This document shows, piece after piece, positions 1 through 11,773 of a stretch of 64,000 nt of DNA. Below the pieces are notes generated by a model. It did no database searches and was not told where the DNA came from. It was given only the letters and a program-made list of their open reading frames with translations. Source of the DNA: Limnoperna fortunei (Eukaryota; Mollusca; Bivalvia; Mytilida; Modiolidae). The stretch spans positions 81,206,623-81,270,622 of the forward strand of contig OX104114.1 of the NCBI GenBank assembly GCA_944474755.1. Reading direction: 5' to 3'. The translations under genes and the position numbers were made by a program. The stretch's first letter is position 1, and every line of letters starts with the position of its first letter.

Positions 1-895
1 GAGCCCTGATATTGGCACTGAGACAACTTTTACAATCAACTTTTATGATTTACGTTGTTATTAGACACAATTTTTACACAATATTTGAAAGAAATAAGAG
101 GCTTTTGTTATTGAATAATTATAATTTGGACAAAACATAATGAAAATTATATTAATTGAAATATTGCGATTTTTTGTTCCATAGGTCTGTATTTCTTGTA
201 TGCAAAACTAAAGACTAATTCTAGTTTTACTACTTTTATTTTATTTTATTTGAACTGTTTTGCTGCAGTTGATTTTTATACTGAAATATTGAATATTTAA
301 GTACACCGATAAATGAAGCAAACTATTTTTTCTGGTCTTTCATTGATACTCAATAATTTGAACTGTTCAGAATAAATATATGTTACCCCAAGCATCTTGA
401 TGAGATAAAAATCAAAGTGTCTGCAGTCATCTGATGTTTTTCTTAATATATAACAAAAGATTAATTTAGTTATTTTATTGACTATTCACTGTTGTTTTAT
501 TTTTTATAAGTGGAAACCATTACTATTTTTCCCAATATCAAGAACTTTCTTGTCTAGCAATTTCTCTTGAACTCTCTGTATCCTAACTTTTCATGGGCCT
601 GAAATATGAAAACGAAAAATATTATTTATTATAGCATTTAACATTTCATATGGAGCTACCTAAATGTATGTTTTAAATGCCAAGCTTGCAAAAGTACTAT
701 ACAGACAAAACATATTGACAGAATTTTGCATTTTAAAAAACAACTGATACAATTTCATTTATTAGTTCTTATACATTCAAACTGATACAAAATATTACAA
801 ACTATTACAGATTACAATAACCCTACAAAAATGAAAATATCGACTTGGGTGCTAATTCCATTTCTTTTACAACTTTCCCATTTTTTGACCAAACT
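1..895. other. AT-rich unannotated DNA
   Basis: No open frame of note, no repeat match to the rest of the window and no recognisable motif. It reads as ordinary AT-rich intergenic or intronic sequence. Confidence 0.5.
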
Positions 896-904
896 GCATC
901 TGCA

Positions 905-1320
905 CATCCTCACAAGTCAGGGTTTCTGTGTCCACATGTGTCCACAAAACCCTGACAAACTTATCTAGGAAATTCCCAGGCTAGAAGATTTTCATAAGAC
1001 GTCAAACCTTCAAAATATCAAATCTTATCAATTCTTACTCATTATTGAGTGGGAAGAAAACGTAATGCAACTAATAAATAACAAACCATTAACACTACTG
1101 TACAAAATACACTGATTTTCACATGGTCTATGAAACACATCCGTTTGGTTTATTTACAATCGACATCGGGATATCCCCTAACCAAGTCTTGAATGAAAGG
1201 CTTTGATTGGCTACATTCAGGTATGATGAAGCCAATCAAAATAGTGACTTCTAGCCCCGGAATTTCCTAGCTAATTTTGTCAGGGTTTTGTGGACACAGA
1301 AACCCTTACTTGTGAGGATG
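905..1320. mobile_element. MULE-like MITE, 416 bp
   Basis: The two ends are inverted copies of about 70 bp, starting CATCCTCACAAGT on the left and ending with its complement on the right. The left arm has an extra 11-12 bp (a second TGTCCACA). Directly outside lie GCATCTGCA (896-904) and GCATCTTCA (1321-1329), a nine-base target duplication with one mismatch. Long TIRs plus a 9-bp duplication are typical of Mutator-like elements. The element has no coding capacity, so it would be non-autonomous. Superfamily placement is inference; the inverted ends and flanking repeat are directly visible. Confidence 0.7.
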
Positions 1321-1329
1321 GCATCTTCA

Positions 1330-1925
1330 AGTGTAAAATTAATTGCATAAAATTATTTAACTAATGGTATAGAAATACACAATTTTGTAAATATATACAT
1401 GTATTATCGTTGACATCAAATGTAGAAATATCTGCTTTAAAATTTGACTTATCACAGGCTTAACAAAGCATGTTTTTTGCTCTTTAATTAACTGTAATGG
1501 CAACAAATTATTGCAAGATATCTAATGTTATACCATTTTGGAAAGCTTAAGGTAGATCAGCTGTATATCGCGGCGCATCATAGTTGCGCAACGCATCTAC
1601 TGTAAATAAAAATGCTATGTCGCAAAATAAATATTACTTAAGTATGTTTGTAATACTTCTATGCGTTATATTTTACAAACTGGCATAATTTTGCTTCTAA
1701 TCAACCATGTTTTTCCTTTAACAAACTGTATTCGATTAATTTGTCCTGCCATACGACATAGTAACACCTGCGCGTCAACGTCCGTTTGGTCATTTTTTTA
1801 TGCGGTCGATATAGATACACGTGGACGGATGGATCTTGAATGGAATTTTAACACTTCTGAGAAACTTATATACATAATTAATTTTGGATATAAAGTAAGT
1901 ATATTTTGATGATATAGTTTTCAAC
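1330..1925. other. AT-rich DNA, nothing recognised
   Basis: An 82-codon frame starts at 1661, but its product resembles nothing known to me and it has no splice or regulatory support. I do not call it a gene. Confidence 0.4.
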
Positions 1926-1997
1926 CCACTTCGATTTTTCCTTGAGGCAAGGCGATTCATATTTCAGACGGACAAAATGCCCTTCGCATAATTTAGC

Positions 1998-2129
1998 CAC
2001 AGGGGCTCGTAAAAATTGATTTACTTGCGCTTTCGATTGATACTGGGTCGGTTTTGTTATAGTGTGGGGACAAAACCGACCCAGTATCAATCGAAAGCGC
2101 AACTAAATCAATTTTTACGAGCCCCTGTG
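1998..2129. repeat. Long near-perfect hairpin (59-bp arms)
   Basis: Arms at 1998-2057 and 2072-2129 are almost exact reverse complements with a loop of about 14 nt. The stem begins CACAGGGGCTCGTAAAAATT and reaches GGGTCGGTTTTGT at the loop. It is probably a foldback MITE or the core of one, because related short repeats with GACAAAATnCCC flank both sides. A transcript would form a long dsRNA stem. Confidence 0.75.
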
Positions 2130-2139
2130 ATTTAGCATA

Positions 2140-2220
2140 GGCAGACAAAATCCCCTGTAAAATTTACAAGGCGGACAAAATTCCCCTGTAAAATTTTCAA
2201 GGCAGACAAAGATCCTCCTG
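2140..2220. repeat. 30-31 bp tandem repeat, ~2.6 copies
   Basis: Units start GGCAGACAAAATCCCCTGTA or GGCGGACAAAATTCCCCTGT. A diverged relative (GACGGACAAAATGCCC) lies on the other side of the hairpin around 1967-1985, so these may be the subterminal repeats of one element covering about 1930-2230. Confidence 0.6.
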
Positions 2221-2229
2221 AATCTGATT

Positions 2230-4550
2230 ATGATAATACCGATAAGTATTGTACATCTTGTTCGATAGTTTTTTTTTACCTGGGGCTGGAACTTGAAATG
2301 ATGAATCATTGAATGAAACAAAGATTAAAACATGATTATTTAATTTTTTTTCTGGGACCCATCACGTCTATACTGTATATGGTTTGTATTGTTTGGTACG
2401 ACATGGGATTTAAATAAAAGGAACCACACCGTTTGATCCCTTCCAATAATTTTCTACCGATTATTTTTTTAAACTAAATTATGCTATTATTTTAGTAAAT
2501 TATAACTTATTAGTAAATGTTATACCTGTTGCAATTTTCTACAAGATGCACAGAATGTTATGTTGAAGGTTTATACATGTACGAGACTGTACGTTGTGAA
2601 CATTAAAAAGTGCATTTTAAAACATCAGATTCTGGAGGAATTTTGTCCAGATAAGGAAGTTAAACAACAAGCACTCCGTGCAAGTTTGTTTACAAGCTTA
2701 TTACAGAGAAAAGTCTACCATAAATTATATAGAAAAACATAAATAGTATACCATAGTTTAATCTTCCTCAGTGTTTTATAATGGGGATTTTTATCATGTG
2801 ACGATAGCCTGGTCTAACATATAACATCTCATGTAAGACCATTTAAGTTGTGATTAATCCTTATTGATGAAAAAAGAAACGAGTGTCTATTGTCACTACA
2901 CATGTAATTGTATTACATGTAAATGTAAAGAACTACCTGTGTAGCACCAGTATTTTATTTTTAATTATTTAAAAATTATTTCTTTTTATTTATAACAACA
3001 ATTGGTTATTTTTAATTGCCTTACATGTACTTTGTCATTAAAATTTTTTTTAAAGTTCAGACAGTACTGTAATTTTATTTCTTACAGAAGCTACTACTAC
3101 TACCTGTGTGTCATAATTTTAAAGAGGAAAAGAAAAGTGCAGCCTGATTGAAGTATACATGTAAGCAGTAAATTATTTATGTAAATATGTATGGATGTGT
3201 AGTTGGATTCAATTTTGTAGTATACATTACACAATGAAAGGTGCATTTCTCTACTAATAAAACTGATTGCCACAAAAATGACTGTACATACTATAGTTGA
3301 AAATTAATGAAAACCTTAACATGTTAAGTTCACGTTATGGTACAATTTGTCATCTGTGTACATTTAACATTAAGACACACTTTTTCAGAATGGCTTTTAC
3401 CAATTTGTGATTCGATCCTTTCTTCTTCTTTTTACAATTTTCACATTTTAGAAGTTTTACAGTTGGACACATTGTTAATGGTACACTATTTCTTTTGAAG
3501 AATGTTTCTAGGCATACACTCAATTAAATGAACTTGCATTTGATTTATAATGAGACTCTGTTATAAACCAGTATTGTGTTTACATTTGTTTGACCTGTTT
3601 ACAAATGTTTCCTTTATTCACTTGAAATGTTGTGGTCAATAGTTAACATCAACACACAAATGAAAATGAATTTCTGACTTCAATAAATGTAAGCAAAACA
3701 AATACTGTAAAGGGGACTGAGTAGTAAACCAACAGATATACAATGTATATTTGTGTGCACAGCCAAAATTATGAAATGTACATGATAAAGGAAAATTAAG
3801 GTTTACATGTGTATGTATAATATTTTGTTTGAATATTTGAATATATAATATTTTGTTTGTTGAAGTAATTATTTTATAATAAATACTAAGTTCTGTTTTG
3901 ATATTTATTACTTTAGCCAAGTTGAAAATAAAATTCATATAACTGAATATCTTAATTTCAGATACACATGTTGTAATTGTCTGTCTGATGTCACCAGTAC
4001 ATTTGAAACCTTCACAATATTTAGAGAAGACTTCTTATGTCTGCTATTTTGAATAATGCACGTTTGGAAAAGAGCAACAAGTGGAACTTTAAAGGAGACA
4101 TGTTCTGTTACATGTGTGAAAATATAACATATAGTGTTGCAGTAATGATGGAGAACTCAGATTGATTCCTGCTTGATTATTTTTACAATAGGGGAAATGT
4201 TTTAGAAAATAGGTGCCTGGTTTCTGGGGCTTTCAACTGCTATTGTTATGTATTGAAGTATTATAATATAATTTCGAATTGAATATTCTTGTTTTCTGTG
4301 ACTCATGTATATGTTATAAGCTAAGAAACAAAAATAAACAAGTAATTCAAATAAACTAGTACTTCCACATGTTCAATATAATTGTAATAGCCATGTATGT
4401 AGATGACAGAATTGCAATCATCTGGCAGATTTATTTATGTCTCCCCCACTTTGGTTTAGAGAGACATTGTTTTTGTCCTTGACTACTTTTGTCAGTCACA
4501 TACACATTTTGTCAGCACAACACCTCTGAAACTAATGCAACAAATATTTT
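2230..4550. other. AT-rich DNA, one weak exon candidate
   Basis: The stretch has no recognised gene or repeat apart from the possible exon at 3452-3526 described separately. Tracts of TACATGT are common. Confidence 0.4.
3452..3526 (+). other. Weak candidate exon (TVGH motif)
   Basis: A pyrimidine-rich tract and AG at 3450-3451 precede a frame that reads SFTVGHIVNGTLFLLKN and on to a TAA at 3527. A similar peptide (ILTVGHAVDEIVLYK) follows the acceptor at 57414 in the same entering phase. There is no strong donor here, so it would have to be a terminal or decayed exon. The shared 12-mer alone could be chance in 64 kb. No protein family is recognised. Confidence 0.15.
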
Positions 4551-4810
4551 GTTTGTTTGTTTGTTTGAATCTTGTTTAAAGCCACATTCAGCAATTTTAC
4601 AGCTATATCATGCGTCCAGTTTTTATTGGGGGAGGAAGCCAGACCAGAGAAAACCCCGACCTTCGTAGGAAAACTGGCAAGCCTTATCAATTAAGATTGG
4701 AATCGAACGCACCCTGCCCCCAGTGAGGCTCGAACCAGCAATCTCAGTGTTGACAGACCACTTGATCAATAGTAGACGAACTACCTTAACCACTCAGCCA
4801 CCAAGGCCCC
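4551..4810 (-). mobile_element. tRNA-derived SINE (full length, minus strand)
   Basis: Read on the minus strand it starts GGGGCCTTGGTGGCTGAGTG (A box), followed about 50 bp later by a B-box-like GGTTCGAGCCTC. The body continues to CAATAAAAACTGGACGC, then TATAGCTG, and ends in a (CAAA)n tail, visible on the plus strand as GTTTGTTTGTTTG. The order of head, body and tail is the same in the other copies of this window. It resembles V-SINE-type molluscan families such as RUDI; the family name is from memory and unverified. Confidence 0.85.
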
Positions 4811-4928
4811 TGAGAATATTATGAAACCTGGTATAGGTTATATGTAGTTGTGTATATTTAATACTATATATTTATACCCCTGCTTCAATTTATTGTTTTC
4901 CCCCTGTCCATAACAAAAATTTATATAT

Positions 4929-4964
4929 GTTGCCAGAGACATATAATTATATGTCTCTGGCAAC
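4929..4964. repeat. Perfect 36-bp palindrome
   Basis: GTTGCCAGAGACATATAA is followed immediately by its exact reverse complement with no loop. It could extrude a cruciform or be a remnant of fused inverted TE ends. Confidence 0.85.
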
Positions 4965-6620
4965 TATAAGATGCAGAAGCCTGATATTTTGCATATTGCT
5001 TTATCCTATAGTACCATATGGTGCACAGTGATTTTATGCTCCTTGGTCAACTACTTCCTGTTTATCTAATACAATGAACATAGACATTTTTGTGATAGCT
5101 GGGGTATCACCAACAGTCCACATTTGTTTATCCAACTAATTTTGTGAGAGTTACACCTCTTGAACTTAGATCAAGTGTAAAATATCTAGTTGTGCATATT
5201 ACAATGTATTTTTTATAAGGGAAATTTGTGGGAGTTACACCCCTTTGAACTTGCAATTTGGGGGAAACATCTGTTTTTCAGGCTAAAACAAACATTAATT
5301 CGCAAAAGATTACTTTTCATATAACAACAACCAATGCAGTAATACTATGTTGTATTAATTTTGTTTATTCCCAGCATACACTTATATTCAATGAAAATTA
5401 ATGGGACAGTACATTGTTTTGCAATGCCATTATATATATACACTGTCACTGTAGCATAAGTGTTTGTGTATGCATTTATTAATAGCGCCAAATTAAAAGA
5501 ATTATACATATACTCAAAAAACTTTTTTATGATACACATCTATGTAACTATAACAAAGGTTTTTGTATGCAGATGTCATGATGAAAATTGAAAGCGTTGG
5601 TCCATCTAAACATAAGATCATGGACTAGGCCTTCATTATGGTGTACTTCTCTTGTAACATATTTTGTTTAGGAACCAGCAACTAATGTTAATATAATGCA
5701 ATATTATTTCGGCTATTCACAACTATTCAACTAATACAAACTAAAATCTCGAGATCTCGGACCTATCCCAGATGTAACCAACATTTGAAAATACAATTTC
5801 AAAATGGCCACCATTCAACCATTAAAAAATTTATGTTCAAAACCCAAGGACTAAGCTATTCCTTCATTCACAGTTCACTGCATATTGTAAACTTATGATC
5901 TAAAACCACTTTCCAACAACTGATGTCATTTCAAACCACTTGAAATTTCAGTCCAGATATGAAAACATAGCTAAAATGAAAAAAAAATGGCCGCCATTCG
6001 GCCATCTTGAATTTTTCTACAAAAATATTTTGCTTGCATCAGCCCTTCATTATGCACTAAATAACCCCAAAATATTAACCCATCATCTCAAACCATCTTT
6101 CAGTAACAATTGGACACGTGATCAGACAGATATTAAACATAGATTTATCTCCCCTTTTTACGGTCTAATGAATAGCAAAATCATGTATCTGCTGCTTTAA
6201 AATGCATGGATACCACCCCTTTTTATTGTTTTAAAATGAAGAACTCCAATTTCTGAATAAAATGACAAAGTTTTAAAAAAAGTTGTCAGCCAGATTTTAT
6301 TTTAAAAGTTTATATACTACAGGATTACCAATTTTTCCTGTATTATCTTTGTTGAATTTTATTAAAAAGGGGCTAAAATGTGTAGTTTTTGCTTAAAGAT
6401 TGTTAAAAAACAAGCCTGGAGACATATGTTTTTTATTCCATTTTTGAAATGTGTATAGTTCAAAGAACAAAATATCTGAAAATAAAAAAAATTCATCAGC
6501 TGCATCTATTAGTGGTGATCTACCTTAAAGTATTATCTTTTCATAGATATTAACTTTAGAGCAATATCTATTAAAACACGCCAAGTAGTTGGCTCTTTTG
6601 AAGCTACATGTTTGTACATG
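4965..6620. other. AT-rich DNA with weak repeat remnants
   Basis: Between about 5560 and 6070, phrases such as AAAATGGCCACCATTC and AAATGGCCGCCATTCGGCC recur together with 'ccttcattatg' segments. These resemble the bodies of the HINE-like elements elsewhere in the window, so this is probably an old uncapped remnant. The rest is featureless. The 86-codon frame at 5940-6200 lies over this remnant and is not called. Confidence 0.35.
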
Positions 6621-6621
6621 T

Positions 6622-7109
6622 ACTATAGTAAACGAAATCAACAATTATTTTCCACAGTTAATCGACGTTTTGAAATGCGGCTGAATTTTCATTTTGATCG
6701 ATCAAATTGCCATAGGAAGTCAGCCATTTTTGTTTCTAAAGGGGTCTAATGTAGTTTACAAACATTCATCTGCTTTCATGACGTTCAATGGTATTCGGAC
6801 AAACCGAGAGACTTTTCCCGCCTAAACTGCAGATGACATTATCCGATTTTCGAATAGACAACAATGGAATTTTCCTAACGTACACTTCCGTTCAAAACAA
6901 GGTCAAAATTTAGTATGGAAAATTACTGTATTAAAATTAAAATTCAGCCGCATTTCAGAACCCCGATTAACTGTGGAAAATAATTATTGATTTCAAAAAG
7001 TGTAATCTTCGATCTACAAAAGGACCATAATCTCGACTAAACGCGGTAGCAGTTTTCCATTTTGTCAGGCAAACACCCGTCGGGATGACACGGTAAAGTT
7101 TACTATAGT
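6622..7109. mobile_element. Palindromic MITE, ~490 bp
   Basis: Outer ends ACTATAGTAAAC and GTTTACTATAG are inverted. Just inside, about 55-60 bp on each side are inverted copies (GAAATCAACAATTATTTTCC on the left, its near complement at 6960-6997 on the right). The interior shares the phrase GAGACTTTTCCCGCC and a TTAATTGTGGAAAATAA segment with 27840-27945, so it belongs to a dispersed family. No clear target duplication could be assigned. Confidence 0.65.
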
Positions 7110-7969
7110 TAATTCCACTACTATTGTGATTCAGCTGACACAGATATTTATGAAATTTAGAAGTATGTAAGGCCTTCCATAAAGAATTGTTGTTTGATGT
7201 TTACCCAACCAACTGATATAGGCCTTCCAAGCAAATTCTAAGGTCTGAAGAAATTGGTCTTCCCTTTTAGCATGTTTTTACAAGTTTTAGATGTCTTTTT
7301 GGAATTTCAAATTAAAGAACATTTTTGTAAAATACATGTACTACCAGTAAATAGATATGTCTTTAAAAACTCAAAGAAAATAACAAAATAATCCTATCCA
7401 CTTATGAAGTTATCAAATTATGTGTGGGGGTGGGGGAGGGGACTTGTAGCAAATGAACTACTTAGAATAAGTATAAACCTTTAACAGTTTATTTTTTCTA
7501 TCAATAAACGCAAGAAGAAAAAGCAAGGGATGTGTCAACTAACTCTCCATAAATCTGTGTATAAGGATATGAAGTATTGAACAATAATGATTTTCTCCAA
7601 CGAAGTAGCTGTTCTAAACAAGCATCTGTTTTACACCAGGCCACATCTGTTTCTAGTAGTCAGTAATTAGATTGGTTATCAATGAACTTGTTCAATTAAA
7701 CTCAACATTTACTTTACAGGAAGTGAAAGTAGAATAAGAAATCAAGACTGCTTCTTAATTACAGGTAGGCTAATCACATATTTTTAATTAAAATGTAGAA
7801 AACATTAAAAAAAAAATATATATGTTTAGAATTATTGCATTTTTTCACCTACAAAAAGTATTGTAATGCAGGAGAATACAAAAATGACATTTGTAAATCT
7901 TATTTTTGAATGTGTGCTTTATTTCAGATTAAAAGTTTATTTAAAGTTAGGTTTAAGAATTATTAGTAT
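7110..7969. other. AT-rich DNA, nothing recognised
   Basis: No feature beyond a short G-rich stretch near 7424-7441. Confidence 0.4.
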
Positions 7970-8041
7970 GAGAATCCTCTCCCGTCCAATGCTTCTTCAT
8001 TTTTGGATAGGGAAAAAAGCATTGGACTCCAGAGGATTCTC
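7970..8041. repeat. 72-nt hairpin (pre-miRNA size)
   Basis: Arms of 25 nt (GAGAATCCTCTCCCGTCC... and ...GGACTCCAGAGGATTCTC) pair with about three mismatches around a loop of about 22 nt. Size and geometry fit a microRNA precursor, but I recognise no known mature miRNA and a miniature foldback element is equally possible. Confidence 0.5.
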
Positions 8042-8206
8042 AATCTGAGAAATAATTTGATGGTAAAATAGAACATAAAATTTTTAATACTACTTATTAC
8101 AACATGTAGATGCATTGCATATCAATAATTCAATACTAGCAGTTTAATAGGGCCTTTAGACTACATTGTACTTACAACTCTGTTTTACTTCGCTCCTCCC
8201 TTTTTT

Positions 8207-8680
8207 AGCTCACCTGACCCGAAGGGTCATGTGAGCTATTGCCATCACTTGGCGTCCGTCGTCGTCGTCATCGTCGTTAACTTTTCTTTAAAAATCTTCT
8301 CCTCCAAAACCACTGAAGGGATTGCTTTGAAACTTTGCACACATCATCAGTAAAATGTCCTCTGCCAAGTTTGCACAAATCATGGCCTCAGACCAACACG
8401 CCTTGATCTGCATCAAAAGCTATACGAAACACTCCTTTGAGTCAAAGTTGTATGATGACCCCTTATAGCAGTTATTGCCCTTTAATTGTCGAAATTGATT
8501 ATTTTTGACATTTTTGCCTCACAATCTTGAAATTATTAGAACCAGAAAAAAAGTTAGCATTGCTTAATTGTTCTGCTCAATGAGGGCTACAAAAATGACT
8601 TAGGGTTAAGATTGTCTGATGAACGGTTTAAGAGTTATTCCCCTTGAACTGTTTTTTTTCATCGGTTTTAATTGATTTTT
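8207..8680 (+). mobile_element. HINE-like element, type 1, 3'-truncated
   Basis: It starts AGCTCACCTGACCCGAAGGG, which folds with TCATGTGAGCT into a 5' hairpin, followed by a GTCGTC-type microsatellite and one body unit (TTGCTTTGAAACTTTGCACA). It breaks off where the next element begins and lacks the 3' cap. Its closest relatives in the window are 23675-25136, 33458-35437 and 58403-60120. Confidence 0.8.
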
Positions 8681-9461
8681 AGCTCACCTGACCCAAAGGG
8701 TCATGTGAGCTATTGTTATCACTTTGCGTCCGTCGGCGTCGTCGTCGTCGTCGTCATCGTCGGCGTCTGTAAACTTTTTACATTTTAATCTTCTTCTCTG
8801 AAACCACTTGGCCAATTGAAACCAAACTTGGCCATAATGTTCATTGGATGGACCTTTACAAAGTTTGTGTTTTTTATTTTGATTGGTAAACCAATATGGC
8901 CGCCACCTCAAGACTTAGTTTAACATAGGACCCTATGGGAAAAAAGTTTAAAAGGGCTTCTTCTCTGAAACCGGTTAATCAATGGAAACAAAAACTTACT
9001 AGCAATATTGTTTGGATGGTCCTCTATAAAGTTTATGTTTTTTATGGCAATTGGAAATTCAAAATGGCCCCTACCACAGGACTTAGTTTAACATACGACC
9101 CTATGGGAAAAAGTTTTTAAAGGCTTCTTCTCTGAAACCGGTTAATCAATGGAAACAAAAACTTACTAGCAATATTGTTTGGATGGTCCTTTATAAAGTT
9201 TATGTTTTTTATGGCAATTGGAAATTCAAAATGGCCACCTCCGCCGCAGGACTTAGTTTAACAGAGGACCCTATGGGCAAATAAAAAAAATCTTCTCTAT
9301 ACAACTGGTTAACCAATGAAACAAAGCTTTCTAGTAATATTGTTTGGATGGTCCTATTTAAAGTTTATTGAAAATTACAGGACTTACTTTAACATCAGGG
9401 AAATGCCATCTTCCTTGCCTATAAAATCAGGTGAGCGATACAGGCTCTTAAGAGCCTCTGG
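8681..9461 (+). mobile_element. HINE-like element, type 2
   Basis: 5' cap AGCTCACCTGACCCAAAGGG with hairpin, then (GTCGTC)n near 8733-8762. The body is built from units of about 180 bp (GAAACCGGTTAATCAATGGA recurs at 8968 and 9136). The 3' end carries CAGGTGAGC, the inverse of the 5' GCTCACCTG, then the hairpin AGGCTCTTAAGAGCCT and the terminus CTGG (CTRR). It inserted immediately after, and probably replaced, the 3' part of the type 1 copy. A minus-strand frame with a run of aspartates is just the microsatellite. Confidence 0.8.
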
Positions 9462-9520
9462 TTTTTTACACTTTTGCATGTTGCATTTTGCTAAATAAAT
9501 GATTTTGTTAGTTTATTTGT

Positions 9521-11004
9521 AGCTCACCTGGACCGAAGGTCCATATGAGCTTTTGCCATCAGTTGACGTCCGTCATCCATCTTCCGTCGTAAACTTAAAA
9601 AAAAATCTTCTCCTCTAAAACCACTGGGCCAATTTTTTTCAAACCTGGCCACAATCATCCTTAGGGTTTCTATTTTCAAGTTTGTACCCAGGGTGTTGAT
9701 CAACAGATAAAGATGGCCACTGTTACTAAAAATAGAACATGGGTGTCGACACACATTTTTGATCATTATCTAAAAAATTATAAGTTATAGAGAAAACTTA
9801 CTTCAAATTGATCAGCACATAAAGGTCTTCAATAGTTGCTATTAGTATGAAGTTGTGTATTGGCTTCTTGTATTATTGAGTTATTACCCTTTATTGACGA
9901 TTTTTGACAAAATTTTTGTTATTTACAATATAACTTGTAAACTATAAGAGGTAGAGTGAAACTGTAAATTGCAAAAATGATCAGCAATAAAAGCCCTACA
10001 ATTCACTTGATTGGTCTGAAATTGTCAGATGACTACTTATATGAGTTATTGCCCTTAAATGACAATTTTTTATGAAATTTTCCCTATTTGTCCCGTAACT
10101 TTAAAACTATAACAGCTAGAGTAAAACTGTAAATAGCAAAAATGATCAGCATTACAAGCCCTACAATTCACTGTATTAGTCTGAAATTGTCAGACAACTC
10201 CTTATATTAGTTATGGCCCATAAATGGCACTTTTTAATGAAATTTTCCGTTTTCATACTGTAACTTTAAAACTAACAGCTAGAGTGAAACTGTTAATAGC
10301 AAAAATGATCAGCAATACAAGCCCTACAATTCAGTATAAAGTCTAAAATAGTCAGATGACTCCTTATAGGAGTTATTGCCCTTAAATTGCAATTTTTTAT
10401 GAAATTTTCCGTTTTGTCCTGTAACTTAAAAACCATAACAGCTAGAGTGAAATTATACATTGCAAAAATGATCAGCAAGAAAAAAAGCCCTACAATTCAC
10501 TTGATTGGTCTGAAATTGTCAGATGACTCCTTATAGGGGTTATTGCTCTTAAATGACAATTTTGTAATGAAATTTTCCATTTTTGTCCTGTAACTTGAAA
10601 ACTAGAGCAGCTAGATTGAAACTTTAAATTGCACAAATGATCAGCAATAAAAGCCCTACAAATGATTGCTAAGTCTAATTGCAAGATGACTCTTTATAGG
10701 AGTTATTGCCCTTTATTTATGAATTTGGACAAATGAACAGTTTTTGTATTATAAATTAGTCTATAACACACCTAGAGTACCCGAAAAAACAAGGCCTACA
10801 AACCATTCAATTTTCAGAAATTGTCTGATGACACCTTATAGGAGTTATTGTACTTAACTAAAATTTTTGAAGAAATGTTTTGTTTTTACACAGTAACTTA
10901 AAGGCTATAACAACTAGACTGAAACTGTTAATTTCAAAAATTTAAATATAGTTGAAGTCATTTGGGTTCCAGGTGAGCGATTACAGGCTCCTGTGAGCCT
11001 CTAG
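9521..11004 (+). mobile_element. HINE-like element, type 3
   Basis: 5' cap AGCTCACCTGGACCGAAGGT with a hairpin closed by CCATATGAGCT. The body has six or seven tandem units of about 165 bp marked by GGAGTTATTGCCCTTAAATG and CAAAAATGATCAGCAA. The 3' cap has CAGGTGAGCGATTACAGGCT, the hairpin AGGCTCCTGTGAGCCT and terminal CTAG. The organisation is 5' subterminal repeat, repetitive core, inverted subterminal repeat, 3' hairpin, CTRR. Confidence 0.85.
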
Positions 11005-11170
11005 TTAATGCTGAGTTACTCTTTGTAACATTAAATTTTACTATCTGTCATTAAGCAGAGGGGTAAATGGACTTTATTCTGCTCCCTTCAAGCTATTGCT
11101 TGAAACTATTTGTTTTGCAGTTGAAATTAATCTAGATGCATTAATGTATACCTCCTTTGCTGTTTTTTTA

Positions 11171-11598
11171 TGCCCCCGCGACGACATGTCTGGGGGCATT
11201 AAGTTTTACTCATGTCCGTCCGTCTGTCTGACCCTACGTCCGAACAAATTTCCTTCAAGCTTTTCTCAGAAGCTGTACATGAGAACAATTTGAAATTTGG
11301 CAGGGTGGTTCAGTATCACAAGTTGTACGTCCTAAGCGACTTTCAGACCTGTCGGACAACTACTTCCTGTTTGGGACTTCATTTGTACGTAAATACGTCC
11401 GTCTGTATGTGCGAGTTTCTGTCAAGCTTTTCTCAGAAACTGTACATGAGAACAATTTGAAATTTTGCAGGGTGCTTCAGTATCATAAGTTGTACATTGT
11501 ACGTCCTAAGGAACTTTCAGACCTGTCGGACAACTATTTCCTGTTTGTGACTTCATTTAGTGGGGGCATCTGTGTCCCATGGACACATTCTTCGATTT
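11171..11598 (+). mobile_element. CCCCC-stem hairpin element (second HINE-like family)
   Basis: The 5' end TGCCCCCGCGACGACATGTC pairs with GGGGGCA as a hairpin and is followed by GTCCGTCCGTCTGTCTG. The body is a direct duplication of about 185 bp, each copy with AAGCTTTTCTCAGAA and CAGACCTGTCGGACAACTA. Near the 3' end GGGGGCATCTGTGTCCCATG repeats the stem motif and forms a hairpin with GGACACA. The overall plan parallels the AGCTCACCTG elements although the sequence is unrelated. Other copies: 27277-27552 and 54960-55212. Confidence 0.75.
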
Positions 11599-11624
11599 TT
11601 TCTTTTTTCAGCTTAGCTAATAAT

Positions 11625-11735
11625 AGTAGAACGAATATTTATACTCTTTTTTTTTGGCGAGGATATTAATTTAGCCCCATTACTCGTAAAGTAACTGCAA
11701 GAATGAATCACTCCCAGCACTCTGATGTCTAAAAG
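11625..11735 (+). repeat. Dispersed ~110-bp repeat
   Basis: The segment from AGTAGAACGAATA through CCCATTACTCGTAA to AATCACTCCCAGCACT is homologous, in inverse orientation, to 31215-31332. Both contain a poly-T or poly-A tract next to GCGAGG. The family is not recognised. Confidence 0.7.
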
Positions 11736-11773
11736 CATTTGCGTATATTATCATCCATGTACAATTTTTTTAT

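Noticed and set aside
2560..2742. 60-codon frame as a small peptide gene
   Set aside because: No signal peptide, no supporting splice or conservation evidence; the length is expected by chance.
8684..8911. Frame with a run of aspartates
   Set aside because: The run is the translated GTCGTC microsatellite of a repeat cap, not a protein feature.
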